Origin: Streptomyces sp. SA15
GTDB taxonomy: Bacteria > Actinomycetota > Actinomycetes > Streptomycetales > Streptomycetaceae
Reading direction: 5' to 3'
Assembly (NCBI RefSeq): GCF_002291145.1
Contig: NZ_NTGE01000018.1
Coordinates: 1 to 61,755 of the forward strand
Length of the DNA: 61,755 nt
The notes under the pieces were generated by a model. The model did not search any database, was not told the origin of the DNA, and worked only from the letters and a program-made list of their open reading frames with translations. This document shows, piece by piece, positions 18,301 to 26,175 of the stretch. The position numbers were made by a program, and so were the translations under genes. Position 1 is the first letter of the stretch. Each line of letters begins with the position of its first letter.

Positions 18301-18311
18301 GGACTAGACCA
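18301..18311. promoter_or_regulatory. DasR-like box (GGACTAGACCA) between sigJ and the rib operon
   Basis: The reverse complement TGGTCTAGTCC is identical to the core of the box before the chitinase gene and matches the DasR consensus ACTGGTCTAGACCACT at about 11 of 16 positions when extended. It could serve sigJ (start 18215) or the rib transcript. Confidence 0.4.
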
Positions 18312-18437
18312 CCAGGGCCAATAGGTGCGGACCATTCGGGAGTTGGTGACATGCCCGGCACGCTCTGTGAGCCACCCCACACGATTCACCCGTATGGCCG
18401 TCGATCAGGCGTGGCACACTGGTTCCGTACCAGAAGC

Positions 18438-18569
18438 AGCGCACTCCGGGGTCGGTGGAAGTCCGAACCGGCGGTTACAGTCCGCGACCCGGTCGCCTCC
18501 AGCGGCCGGTTGACCAGGTGAAATTCCTGGACCGACGGTTAAAGTCCGGATGGGAGGCAGTGCGCGGCG
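18438..18569 (+). promoter_or_regulatory. FMN riboswitch (RFN element)
   Basis: The conserved RFN blocks are all present in order: GCGCACTCCGGGGTCGGTG, AAGTCCGAACCGGCGGTTAC with AGTCCGCGACCC, then CCTGGACCGACGGTTAAAGT with CCGGATGGGAGGCAGTGCGC closing the basal stem. It lies about 140 nt before ribE. FMN binding should repress the operon. A G+C-rich stem follows (GGCGGGCGG ... CGCGCCGCCG, about 18567-18597), a candidate expression platform or terminator. Confidence 0.95.
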
Positions 18570-18710
18570 GGCGGGCCTTCGAGCGCGCCGCCGTACCGCT
18601 CGTCCATGAGGCGAGTTCCGTCCGGCGTGCCCCCGGTGTCCCTGCTCGTACATTCTGTCGTCATCGACAGCCCCGGAGTCCGTGCCCCAAGCGGCAGGAG
18701 GACCCGGGAA

Positions 18711-19313
18711 GTGTTCACCGGAATCGTCGAAGAGCTGGGCGAGATCACGGCCGTCGAGAACCTCGGCGATGCCTCCCGCTTCCGGCTGCGCGGCCCGGTC
18801 GTCACAGAAGGCGCGAAGCACGGCGACTCGATCGCCGTCAACGGCGTCTGTCTCACGGTCGTCGACCACGAGGGCGACGAGTTCACCGCCGACGTGATGG
18901 CCGAGACCCTGAACCGCTCCAGCCTGGGCGCCCTCGCCGTCGGCTCCCGAGTCAACCTCGAACGCCCCACCGCTGTAGGCACGCGCCTCGGCGGGCACAT
19001 CGTGCAGGGGCACGTGGACGGCACCGGCGAGGTGCTGGAACGCAAGCCGTCCGAGCACTGGGAGATCGTGAAGATCTCGCTCCCCGCGGACCTCTCCCGG
19101 TACGTCGTCGAGAAGGGCTCCATCACCGTCGACGGCATCAGCCTCACCGTCGTCGACGCCGGCCCCGACTACTTCACCGTCAGCCTCATCCCCACCACCC
19201 TCGCCCTGACCACGCTCGGCCTCAAGCAGCCCGGCGACCCGGTCAACCTCGAGGTCGACGTCATCGCCAAGTACGTCGAGCGGCTGATGGCCAGTCAGGG
19301 GGCCGGTCGGTGA
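18711..19313 (+). CDS. ribE: Riboflavin synthase alpha chain
   Basis: 200 residues in two similar lumazine-binding halves: [20 protein letters not shown] from residue 2, and the second starting around [12 protein letters not shown]. It converts two 6,7-dimethyl-8-ribityllumazine to riboflavin plus the pyrimidinedione. GTG 18711 is set by AGGAGG at 18696-18701; an in-frame ATG at 18606 would add 35 unrelated residues. It is the first gene of the FMN-riboswitch operon. Its stop overlaps the ribM start by GTGA. Confidence 0.95.
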   Translation: MFTGIVEELGEITAVENLGDASRFRLRGPVVTEGAKHGDSIAVNGVCLTVVDHEGDEFTADVMAETLNRSSLGALAVGSRVNLERPTAVGTRLGGHIVQGHVDGTGEVLERKPSEHWEIVKISLPADLSRYVVEKGSITVDGISLTVVDAGPDYFTVSLIPTTLALTTLGLKQPGDPVNLEVDVIAKYVERLMASQGAGR

Positions 19314-19951
19314 ACTGGCTGAACTCCGAGGCGTTCGTCCTGTTCGACCAGCACATCCTGTGGTCGGACATGGTCGGCAACATCTTCGGTCTGGCCGCCC
19401 TCGCCCTCGGCTGGCGCCGGTCCATCTGGAGCTGGCCCGTGCAGTTCCTGTCCGGCCTCATCCTCTTCGGCGCCTTCTTCGGCCACCTGACCGGCAGCGC
19501 CGGCAAGCAGGCCGTCGTCATGGTCGTCGCCGTGTACGGCTGGTGGCAGTGGAACCGCCGCAGGGGCCAGTCGGAGGACGGCCAGATCACCCCGCGGTTC
19601 GCCACCTGGCGCGAACGCGCGGCGATGGTGGGCGCCGCCGCCGTCGGCACGGTCGCGGTGGCCCTGCTCTTCAAGGCCTACCCGACCCTGTCCTGGGACC
19701 CCTGGCCCGACGCCTACATCTTCGTCGGCACCGTCGTCGCCATGTACGCCCAGGCGCGCGGCATGGTCGAGTTCTGGTTCGCCTGGCTGCTCGTCGACCT
19801 CGTCGGCGTGCCCCTGAACTTCGCCAACGGCTACGCCTTCTCCGGCTTCGTCTACGTCATCTACGGCGCACTCGTCCTGTGGGGCATGCGCGACTGGTGG
19901 CTGCGCTCCCGCAAGGCCCCGCAGCCCGTCATGGAAGGAGCGCCGGCATGA
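19310..19951 (+). CDS. ribM: Riboflavin transporter RibM (PnuX, PnuC family)
   Basis: A 213-residue membrane protein with about six to seven TM helices and PnuC-family features ([30 protein letters not shown]). A PnuC relative inside a rib operon under an FMN riboswitch is the RibM/PnuX arrangement known from Corynebacterium and Streptomyces davaonensis, where it facilitates riboflavin and roseoflavin uptake. It overlaps ribE by GTGA and ribBA by ATGA, so translation is coupled. Confidence 0.92.
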   Translation: MNWLNSEAFVLFDQHILWSDMVGNIFGLAALALGWRRSIWSWPVQFLSGLILFGAFFGHLTGSAGKQAVVMVVAVYGWWQWNRRRGQSEDGQITPRFATWRERAAMVGAAAVGTVAVALLFKAYPTLSWDPWPDAYIFVGTVVAMYAQARGMVEFWFAWLLVDLVGVPLNFANGYAFSGFVYVIYGALVLWGMRDWWLRSRKAPQPVMEGAPA

Positions 19952-21237
19952 CCGCGGCACCGATTCTGTACAGCACCGACGGTTTCGAGGACTTCGCGCT
20001 CGATCCCGTGGAGCAGGCCATCGCCGACATCGCGGCCGGCCGCCCCGTCGTGGTCGTCGACGACGAGGACCGGGAGAACGAGGGCGACCTCGTCATCGCC
20101 GCGGAGATGGCGACCCCGGAGATCGTCGCCTTCATGATGAGCGAGTGCCGCGGCCTGATCTGCGCCCCCATGGAGGGCGACGAACTGGACCGGTTGCGGC
20201 TCCCGCAGATGGTCGACGACAACACCGAGTCCATGAAGACCGCGTTCACCGTCTCCGTGGACGCCTCGGCCGCTCACGGTGTGACCACGGGGATCTCCGC
20301 CTCCGATCGCGCCACCACACTTCAACTGCTCGCGAGCGGTACGGCCGAGCCGACGGAGCTGGTCCGCCCCGGCCACATCTTCCCCCTCCGCGCCAAGCCC
20401 GGCGGCGTGCTCGTCCGCAACGGCCACACCGAGGCCGCCGTCGACCTCGCCCGGCTCGCGGGGCTCCGCCCGGCCGGCGCCATCGTCGAGATCGCCGGCG
20501 AGGACGGCCAGATGCTGCGCCTGCGCGAACTCATCCCCTTCGCCCGCAAGCACGGTCTGAGCATCATCTCCATCGAGGACCTGATCGCCTACCGCCGCAG
20601 CTCCGAGCCCACGGTGCGCCGCGAGGCGAAGACCCATCTGCCCACCGTCCACGGCACCTTCACCGCGTACGGCTACCGCTCCACCGTCGACGGCGTCGAG
20701 CACGTCGCCCTGGTGCACGGCGACATCGGCGACGGCGAGGACGTCGTCGTCCGCGTCCACTCCGAGTGCCTCACCGGCGACGTCTTCCACTCCCTGCGCT
20801 GCGACTGCGGCCCCCAGCTGGACGCCTCCTTGGAACGCATCCAGGCCGAGGGCCGGGGAGTGGTCGTCTACCTGCGCGGACACGAGGGCCGCGGCATCGG
20901 CCTGCTGTCCAAACTGCGGGCCTACGAGCTCCAGGAGCAGGGCCACGACACCCTCGACGCCAACCTGGAGCTCGGCCTGCCCGCCGACGCCCGGGACTAC
21001 GGCGCCGGCGCGCAGATCCTTCAGGACCTCGGCGTCCGCAGCGTGCGCCTGATGACCAACAACCCCGACAAGACCGACGCGCTCGTCCGCCACGGCCTCA
21101 AGGTCACCGGCCGCGAGCCGATGCCCGTACAGGCGGGCGAGCACAACCTCCGCTACCTGCGCACCAAGCGGGACCGGATGGGACACGACCTGCCCTGGCT
21201 GGACACGACCCCCGTGTCCACCTGCGGCAACCAGTAG
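19948..21237 (+). CDS. ribBA: Bifunctional DHBP synthase / GTP cyclohydrolase II
   Basis: 429 residues. The N-terminal DHBP synthase domain (to about 205) shows the acidic motif [15 protein letters not shown] and [13 protein letters not shown]. The C-terminal GTP cyclohydrolase II domain shows the zinc site [15 protein letters not shown] and the catalytic stretch [15 protein letters not shown]. It supplies both riboflavin precursors, from ribulose 5-phosphate and GTP. All key residues are present. It is the third gene of the operon and precedes ribH by 19 nt. Confidence 0.96.
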   Translation: MTAAPILYSTDGFEDFALDPVEQAIADIAAGRPVVVVDDEDRENEGDLVIAAEMATPEIVAFMMSECRGLICAPMEGDELDRLRLPQMVDDNTESMKTAFTVSVDASAAHGVTTGISASDRATTLQLLASGTAEPTELVRPGHIFPLRAKPGGVLVRNGHTEAAVDLARLAGLRPAGAIVEIAGEDGQMLRLRELIPFARKHGLSIISIEDLIAYRRSSEPTVRREAKTHLPTVHGTFTAYGYRSTVDGVEHVALVHGDIGDGEDVVVRVHSECLTGDVFHSLRCDCGPQLDASLERIQAEGRGVVVYLRGHEGRGIGLLSKLRAYELQEQGHDTLDANLELGLPADARDYGAGAQILQDLGVRSVRLMTNNPDKTDALVRHGLKVTGREPMPVQAGEHNLRYLRTKRDRMGHDLPWLDTTPVSTCGNQ

Positions 21238-21256
21238 GAAACCAACGAGGAGAGAC

Positions 21257-21742
21257 GTGAGCGGCAAGGGTGCACCGGAACTGTCCGTACGCAATGTCGG
21301 AGACCTGCGGGTCGCCGTCATCGCGGCGCAGTGGCACGAGAAGGTGATGGACGGTCTGGTGAACGGCGCCCTGCGCGCACTGCACGACCTGGGAATCGAC
21401 GAGCCGACCCTGCTCCGGGTCCCCGGCAGCTGGGAGCTCCCCGTGGTGGCCAAGGTCCTCGCGGGGCGCGGCTACGACGCGATCGTCGCCCTCGGTGTCG
21501 TCATCCGCGGCGGCACCCCCCACTTCGAGTACGTGTGCCAGGGCGTCACCCAGGGCCTGACCCAGGTCTCGGTCGACACCGGCGTCCCGGTCGGCTTCGG
21601 CTTGCTGACCTGTGACACCGAGGAACAGGCCCTGGACCGGGCAGGCATCGAGGGCTCGAACGAGGACAAGGGACACGAGGCGGTGACGGCGGCCGTGGCC
21701 ACCGCGGCCACCCTCCGCTCAGTATCTGAACCATGGCGCTAG
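21257..21742 (+). CDS. ribH: 6,7-dimethyl-8-ribityllumazine synthase
   Basis: 161 residues with the lumazine synthase core: [20 protein letters not shown], the substrate loop [15 protein letters not shown] and the phosphate-binding block [15 protein letters not shown]. It condenses the RibB and RibD-pathway products into lumazine for RibE. AGGAGAG lies about 7 nt before GTG 21257. No ribD is in the window. Confidence 0.96.
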   Translation: MSGKGAPELSVRNVGDLRVAVIAAQWHEKVMDGLVNGALRALHDLGIDEPTLLRVPGSWELPVVAKVLAGRGYDAIVALGVVIRGGTPHFEYVCQGVTQGLTQVSVDTGVPVGFGLLTCDTEEQALDRAGIEGSNEDKGHEAVTAAVATAATLRSVSEPWR

Positions 21743-21776
21743 GTGGCCCGACACACCGCGTAAAGTGGGCGCCACC

Positions 21777-22049
21777 ATGTCCAAGAAGACGTTCGAGGAG
21801 CTCTTCACCGAGCTCCAGCACAAGGCCGCAAATGGCGACCCCGCCACCTCCCGCACCGCGGAGCTGGTCGGCAAGGGCGTCCATGCCATCGGCAAGAAGG
21901 TCGTCGAAGAGGCCGCCGAGGTCTGGATGGCCGCCGAGTACGAGGGCAAGGAGGCGGCCGCCGAGGAGATCTCGCAGCTGCTGTACCACGTCCAGGTGAT
22001 GATGGTCGCCCGCGGGATCTCCCTGGACGACGTCTACGCCCACCTGTAA
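21777..22049 (+). CDS. hisE: Phosphoribosyl-ATP pyrophosphatase
   Basis: 90 residues, all-alpha MazG-like HisE. The conserved acidic helix is visible ([20 protein letters not shown], then [14 protein letters not shown]). It removes pyrophosphate from PR-ATP, the second step of histidine biosynthesis. ATG 21777 is chosen because the family starts close to KKTFEELF; an in-frame GTG at 21765 would add four residues. It lies 34 nt after ribH and is followed by hisG. Confidence 0.94.
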   Translation: MSKKTFEELFTELQHKAANGDPATSRTAELVGKGVHAIGKKVVEEAAEVWMAAEYEGKEAAAEEISQLLYHVQVMMVARGISLDDVYAHL

Positions 22050-22100
22050 GCCCAGCCCGCACCCGATCCGCAAGAAACCCACGCAAAGGAAGCCGACCTC

Positions 22101-22949
22101 ATGCTGCGCATCGCCGTCCCCAACAAGGGTTCCCTGTCCGGCCCTGCGGCGGAGATGCTGCATGAGGCCGGCTACCAGCAGCGCCGCGAGTCCAAGGAAC
22201 TGCGGATCGTCGACCCGGAGAACGACGTCGAGTTCTTCTACCTCCGCCCCCGTGACATCGCGATCTACGTCTCCTCCGGCCAGCTCGACATCGGCATCAC
22301 CGGCCGCGACCTGCTCATCGACTCCGGCGCCAACGCCGAGGAGATCCTCCCGCTCGGCTTCGCCCGCTCCACCTTCCGCTACGCCACCAAGCCCGGCACG
22401 GCGAACGGCGTCGAGGACCTGAACGGCATGACGGTCGCCACCTCCTACGAGGGCATCGTCGCGGGGCACCTCGCCGACAACGGCATCGACGCCTCCGTCG
22501 TCCACCTCGACGGCGCCGTCGAGACCGCCATCGAGCTCGGTGTCGCCGAGGTCATCGCGGACGTCGTCGAGACCGGTACCTCCCTGCGCAACGCGGGCCT
22601 GGAGGTCATCGGCAAGCCGATCATGAAGTCCGAGGCCGTCGTGATCCGCCGTACCGGGGAGAACGGCGAGGAGCCCAAGGTGCAGCAGTTCCTGCGTCGC
22701 CTCCAGGGCGTCCTGGTCGCCCGGACGTACGTGATGATGGACTACGACTGCCGCGTCGAGCAGCTGGAGAAGGCCGTCGCCCTCACGCCGGGGCTGGAGT
22801 CCCCGACCGTCTCCCCACTGCACAACGAGGGCTGGGTCGCCGTCCGCGCGATGGTGCCGGCCAAGGAGGCCCAGCGGATCATGGACGACCTCTACGACAT
22901 CGGCGCCCGGGCCATCCTGACCACGGCCATCCACGCCTGCCGTCTCTGA
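22101..22949 (+). CDS. hisG: ATP phosphoribosyltransferase (long form)
   Basis: 282 residues, the length of the long HisG with a C-terminal ACT-like histidine-binding domain (from about 205), which makes it feedback-inhibited and independent of HisZ. Visible motifs are MLRIAVPNKGSLSG, the binding-domain turn DIGITGRDLLI, and the PRPP loop VADVVETGTSLRNAGL. It catalyses the first step of histidine synthesis. AAAGGAAG precedes the ATG by about 6 nt. Confidence 0.96.
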   Translation: MLRIAVPNKGSLSGPAAEMLHEAGYQQRRESKELRIVDPENDVEFFYLRPRDIAIYVSSGQLDIGITGRDLLIDSGANAEEILPLGFARSTFRYATKPGTANGVEDLNGMTVATSYEGIVAGHLADNGIDASVVHLDGAVETAIELGVAEVIADVVETGTSLRNAGLEVIGKPIMKSEAVVIRRTGENGEEPKVQQFLRRLQGVLVARTYVMMDYDCRVEQLEKAVALTPGLESPTVSPLHNEGWVAVRAMVPAKEAQRIMDDLYDIGARAILTTAIHACRL

Positions 22950-22963
22950 GGGACCCGAAAGAG

Positions 22964-23419
22964 ATGTCCGAACTGCCCGCTCTCCCCGTCACATTCCGGC
23001 CAGGGCGCACCCGTGCCGTCCTGCTCACCGCCGGTGTCGCGATCTTCGTGGTCATCACGACGGTCGCGATGCTGCTGGAGCGGCTCAGCCCCGGTGAGCG
23101 CCTCAGCTTCGTCTTCACCGGAGCGCTCCTGTTCGGTGTGCTGCTCGTGCTGTCCCGGCCGAAGGTCGTCGCCGACGAGTCCGGCGTCACCGTCGTCAAC
23201 ATCGCGAGCAGGCGGCACCTGGACTGGGCCGAGATCATCCAGGTGAACCTCCGTCCGGGCGATCCGTGGGTGTTCCTCAACCTCAGCGACGGCACCAGCC
23301 TGCCCGCGCTGGGCATCCAGCCGGGTATCGCCAAACAGCGTGCCATCGCCGACGCGCGCACGCTGCGGGCGCTCGCCGAGGCGCGCTCCACGGCCCGCCC
23401 CGAGGCGGATCGCGGCTGA
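22964..23419 (+). CDS. PH domain-containing membrane protein
   Basis: 151 residues with two TM helices (about 20-40 and 50-65), then a small beta-rich domain (KVVADESGVTVVNIASRRHL, WAEIIQVNLRPGDPWVFLNL) typical of the bacterial PH-like DUF that follows hisG in Streptomyces. Function unknown. It starts 14 nt after hisG and is probably the last gene of that operon. Confidence 0.82.
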   Translation: MSELPALPVTFRPGRTRAVLLTAGVAIFVVITTVAMLLERLSPGERLSFVFTGALLFGVLLVLSRPKVVADESGVTVVNIASRRHLDWAEIIQVNLRPGDPWVFLNLSDGTSLPALGIQPGIAKQRAIADARTLRALAEARSTARPEADRG

Positions 23420-23502
23420 CCCCGAGCAAGATCAGGGTCGGCTCGTAGCGGAGTCAGGGCTTTCCACTCTGCCGCACAGGCCGTTGTCTTGATTAATCTG
23501 TT

Positions 23503-23664
23503 GGCGGAGGCGTTTTTCGCTGCGCCTCCGCCCCTGCGCGCCGCCCGGCGCACAGGGGTTCCTGCTACGCGAGGAGTGACCCTCTCCGGCGATGGACGGA
23601 TCGTCCTGTAGTACCTGCGCCGCCCCCTGCCGACATACCGCGGACTGTGACCTCGCAGTCCGCG
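23503..23664 (+). promoter_or_regulatory. Structured leader with three strong hairpins before the CNNM genes
   Basis: Hairpin 1 is GGCGGAGGCG (23503-23512) with CGCCTCCGCC (23523-23532), a perfect 10-bp stem. Hairpin 2 is CCCCTGCGCGCC (from 23531) with GGCGCACAGGGG, 12 bp with one mismatch; it overlaps hairpin 1 by two bases, so the two may compete. Hairpin 3 is CGCGGACTG (23639-23647) with CAGTCCGCG (23656-23664), 22 nt before the ATG. Hairpin 1 could terminate the hisG operon. The ensemble could also be a cis-regulatory RNA for the downstream metal-linked membrane proteins. Confidence 0.5.
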
Positions 23665-23686
23665 TGTACGCGGAGGCGGCGGCATC

Positions 23687-25042
23687 ATGACCATCCCCCT
23701 GCTGCTCCTCGGAGCTGCTTTCCTGCTGATCCTGGCCAACGGCTTCTTCGTCGCGGCCGAGTTCGGCCTTGTCACGGTCGAGGCGACGGACGCCGAGAAG
23801 GCCGCCGCCGAGGGTGACCGACGGGCCCGTACGGTCGTCGAGTCCCTCAAGGAGCTGTCCTTCCAGCTCTCCGGCACCCAGCTCGGCATCACCATCACCT
23901 CCCTCGTCGTCGGCATGCTCGCCGAACCGGCGCTCGCGGAGCTGCTGCACGGCCCCATCACCGCGGCCGGCATCCCCGAGGGAGCCGTCTCCGGTGTCTC
24001 CGTCGTCATCGGCATGCTGCTGGCCTCGGCCGTGCAGATGGTGATCGGCGAACTCGTGCCCAAGAACTGGGCCGTGTCCAAGCCGATGCAGGTCGCGCGC
24101 TTCGTCGCCGGCCCACAACACGCCTTCGCACGCCTGTTCCGCCCGGTGATCGCCGGCCTCAACGCGGTCGCCAACCGTCTCGTCCGCGCGCTGGGCATCG
24201 AGCCCGCCGAGGAACTGGCCTCCGCCCGCACCCCCGGCGAACTCGTCTCCCTGGCCAGACACTCCGCACAGGCCGGCGCCCTGGAACAGGACACCGCGGA
24301 CCTCTTCGTCCGCACGCTGTCGCTCGCCGAGCTGACCGCGCAGCACGTCATGACCCCGCGGGTGAAGGTCAGCGCACTGCAGTCGTCGGCGACCGCCGAG
24401 GACGTGGTCAACCTGACCCGCGCCACCGGCCTGTCCCGCTTCCCCGTCTACCGCGAGAAGATCGACGAAATCGTCGGCATGGTGCACCTCAAGGACGCGC
24501 TGGCCGTGCCCGTGCAGGACCGGCTGCGCACGCCCGCGGGGCGCATCGCGCGCCCGGCCCTGCTCGTGCCGGAAACCCTCCCGGTGCAGCCCCTGCTCGC
24601 CCGCCTGCGCAGCGAGCAGCCCATCGCCGTCGTGGTCGACGAGTACGGTGGCACGGCCGGCGTCGTCACCCTCGAGGACATCGTCGAGGAGCTCGTCGGC
24701 GAGGTCCGCGACGAGCACGACGGTCACGACCTGCCCGAACTCGCCACCGCCCCGCCCGAGGACGGCAGGCCCGCCTGGGAGGCCGACGGCAGCTGCCGGG
24801 TCGACATCCTCCAGCGCATAGGCCTCGATGTACCCGAGGGACCGTACGAGACCGTCGCCGGCCTGGTCGCCGACCTGCTCGGCCGGATCCCGGCCGTCGG
24901 CGACAAGGCTGAACTGCCCGGCTGGCGGCTGTCCGTCCGCCAGGTCGGCCACTACCGCGCCGAGCGGGTACGGCTGGTGCGGACGACCCCCGTGCCCGCC
25001 ATGGTGGAGGCCGCAGCGTCGGTCGTGGAGGCCGGCCGATGA
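23687..25042 (+). CDS. CNNM/CBS-domain membrane protein (hemolysin C/CorC family), first copy
   Basis: 451 residues. An N-terminal CNNM (DUF21) transmembrane domain begins ANGFFVAAEFGLVTVEAT and contains QMVIGELVPKNWAVSK. A CBS pair follows (about 215-335, VMTPRVKVSALQ; VVVDEYGGTAGVVTLEDIVE), then a C-terminal CorC_HlyC domain. Family members are linked to Mg2+ or Co2+ efflux and homeostasis rather than haemolysis. Its last four bases (ATGA) are the start of the paralogous second copy, so the pair likely forms a complex. Confidence 0.93.
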   Translation: MTIPLLLLGAAFLLILANGFFVAAEFGLVTVEATDAEKAAAEGDRRARTVVESLKELSFQLSGTQLGITITSLVVGMLAEPALAELLHGPITAAGIPEGAVSGVSVVIGMLLASAVQMVIGELVPKNWAVSKPMQVARFVAGPQHAFARLFRPVIAGLNAVANRLVRALGIEPAEELASARTPGELVSLARHSAQAGALEQDTADLFVRTLSLAELTAQHVMTPRVKVSALQSSATAEDVVNLTRATGLSRFPVYREKIDEIVGMVHLKDALAVPVQDRLRTPAGRIARPALLVPETLPVQPLLARLRSEQPIAVVVDEYGGTAGVVTLEDIVEELVGEVRDEHDGHDLPELATAPPEDGRPAWEADGSCRVDILQRIGLDVPEGPYETVAGLVADLLGRIPAVGDKAELPGWRLSVRQVGHYRAERVRLVRTTPVPAMVEAAASVVEAGR

Positions 25043-26124
25043 GCGTCCTCCAACTTCTGTTCGCCGCGCTGCTCGTGCTGGCGAACGGCTTCTTCGTCGG
25101 CGCCGAGTTCGCGCTCGTGTCGGTGCGCCGCAGCCAGATCGAACCACTCGGCACCGCCAGGGCCCGCCAGGTCCTGTACGGCCTGGAACGACTGCCGCAG
25201 ATGATGGCTGCCGCCCAGTTCGGCATCACCGTCTGCTCGCTGACCCTGGGCGCCGTCGCCGAGCCGACGGTCGCGCACCTGCTGGAGCCGGTCTTCGAGT
25301 GGATCCACCTGCCGCACGGCATGATCCACCCGCTCACCTACGTCATCGCGCTCGCGGCGGTCGTCTTCTTCCATCTCGTCGTCGGCGAGATGCTCCCGAA
25401 GAACCTCGCGATGGCGGCCCCGGAGAAGGTCGCGCTGTGGCTCAGCCCAGGCCTGGTCGCCTTCGCCCGCCTCTGCAAGCCGATCACCGTCGCCCTCGGC
25501 GCCTGCGCCCGGGGCATCCTGCGGCTCTTCCGGGTCGAGCCCAAGGACGAGGTCGAGGCGGTCTTCACCAGCGAGCAGCTCAACCGGCTCGTGGAGGACT
25601 CCGGCCAGGCCGGTCTGCTCGACCCCGAGGAACTGGAGCGTCTGGGGGACGCGCTGGAGCTGGGTTCCCGCCCGGTGACGGACGTGCTGCTGGGGCGAGA
25701 GTCACTGGTCACGGTCAGCCCTTCGGTAACTCCGGGCCAGATCGTCGAGCTCACCGCCCGCACGGGGTACTCCCGTTTCCCGGTGGCGGCGGAGAACGGC
25801 GCCTTCATGGGCTACCTGCACGTGAAGGACGTACTGGACCTGGAGGACTCGGAGCGGGCGGTACCGCAGCAGATCTGGCGGCCGATGACGACGCTCAGGT
25901 CGGAACTGCCGCTGGACGACGCGCTGACGGTCATGCGGCGAGCGGCGACGCACCTGGCCCAGCTGGCCGACGCGTCCGGCAAGGTACTGGGCCTGGTAGC
26001 GCTGGAGGACGTACTGGAGCTCCTGGTGGGCGAGGTACGGGACCCGGCACACCGGGAACTGCCGGAGATCCGGGTGACGGAGCCACGGGCCAGCGGGGAG
26101 CCGGAGGAGGCGCTGGCGAGCTGA
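25039..26124 (+). CDS. CNNM/CBS-domain membrane protein, second copy
   Basis: 361 residues with the same CNNM core (ANGFFVGAEFALVSVRRSQI; FHLVVGEMLPKNLAMAAPEK) and CBS pair (EDVLELLVGEV), but without the C-terminal CorC_HlyC domain of the first copy. It is a diverged paralogue translated by ATGA coupling. A heteromeric transporter or regulator pair is plausible. It ends 15 nt before a strong bidirectional terminator. Confidence 0.92.
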   Translation: MSVLQLLFAALLVLANGFFVGAEFALVSVRRSQIEPLGTARARQVLYGLERLPQMMAAAQFGITVCSLTLGAVAEPTVAHLLEPVFEWIHLPHGMIHPLTYVIALAAVVFFHLVVGEMLPKNLAMAAPEKVALWLSPGLVAFARLCKPITVALGACARGILRLFRVEPKDEVEAVFTSEQLNRLVEDSGQAGLLDPEELERLGDALELGSRPVTDVLLGRESLVTVSPSVTPGQIVELTARTGYSRFPVAAENGAFMGYLHVKDVLDLEDSERAVPQQIWRPMTTLRSELPLDDALTVMRRAATHLAQLADASGKVLGLVALEDVLELLVGEVRDPAHRELPEIRVTEPRASGEPEEALAS

Positions 26125-26139
26125 CCCTGAGGTGGAGGA

Positions 26140-26175
26140 CCGCAGGATCCGTCACATGGCCGACGGATCCTGCGG
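26140..26175. terminator. Bidirectional hairpin between converging genes
   Basis: CCGCAGGATCCGTC (26140-26153) and GACGGATCCTGCGG (26162-26175) form a perfect 14-bp stem with an 8-nt loop. It lies between the CNNM pair and the AAA ATPase gene and covers the last codons and stop of the latter. Confidence 0.8.

Noticed and set aside
18325..18513. Short frame before and through the FMN riboswitch
   Set aside because: Overlaps the conserved RFN element, which constrains the sequence as RNA.
19861..21453. 530-codon minus-strand frame opposite ribBA
   Set aside because: Antisense shadow of a certain gene; no domain resemblance.
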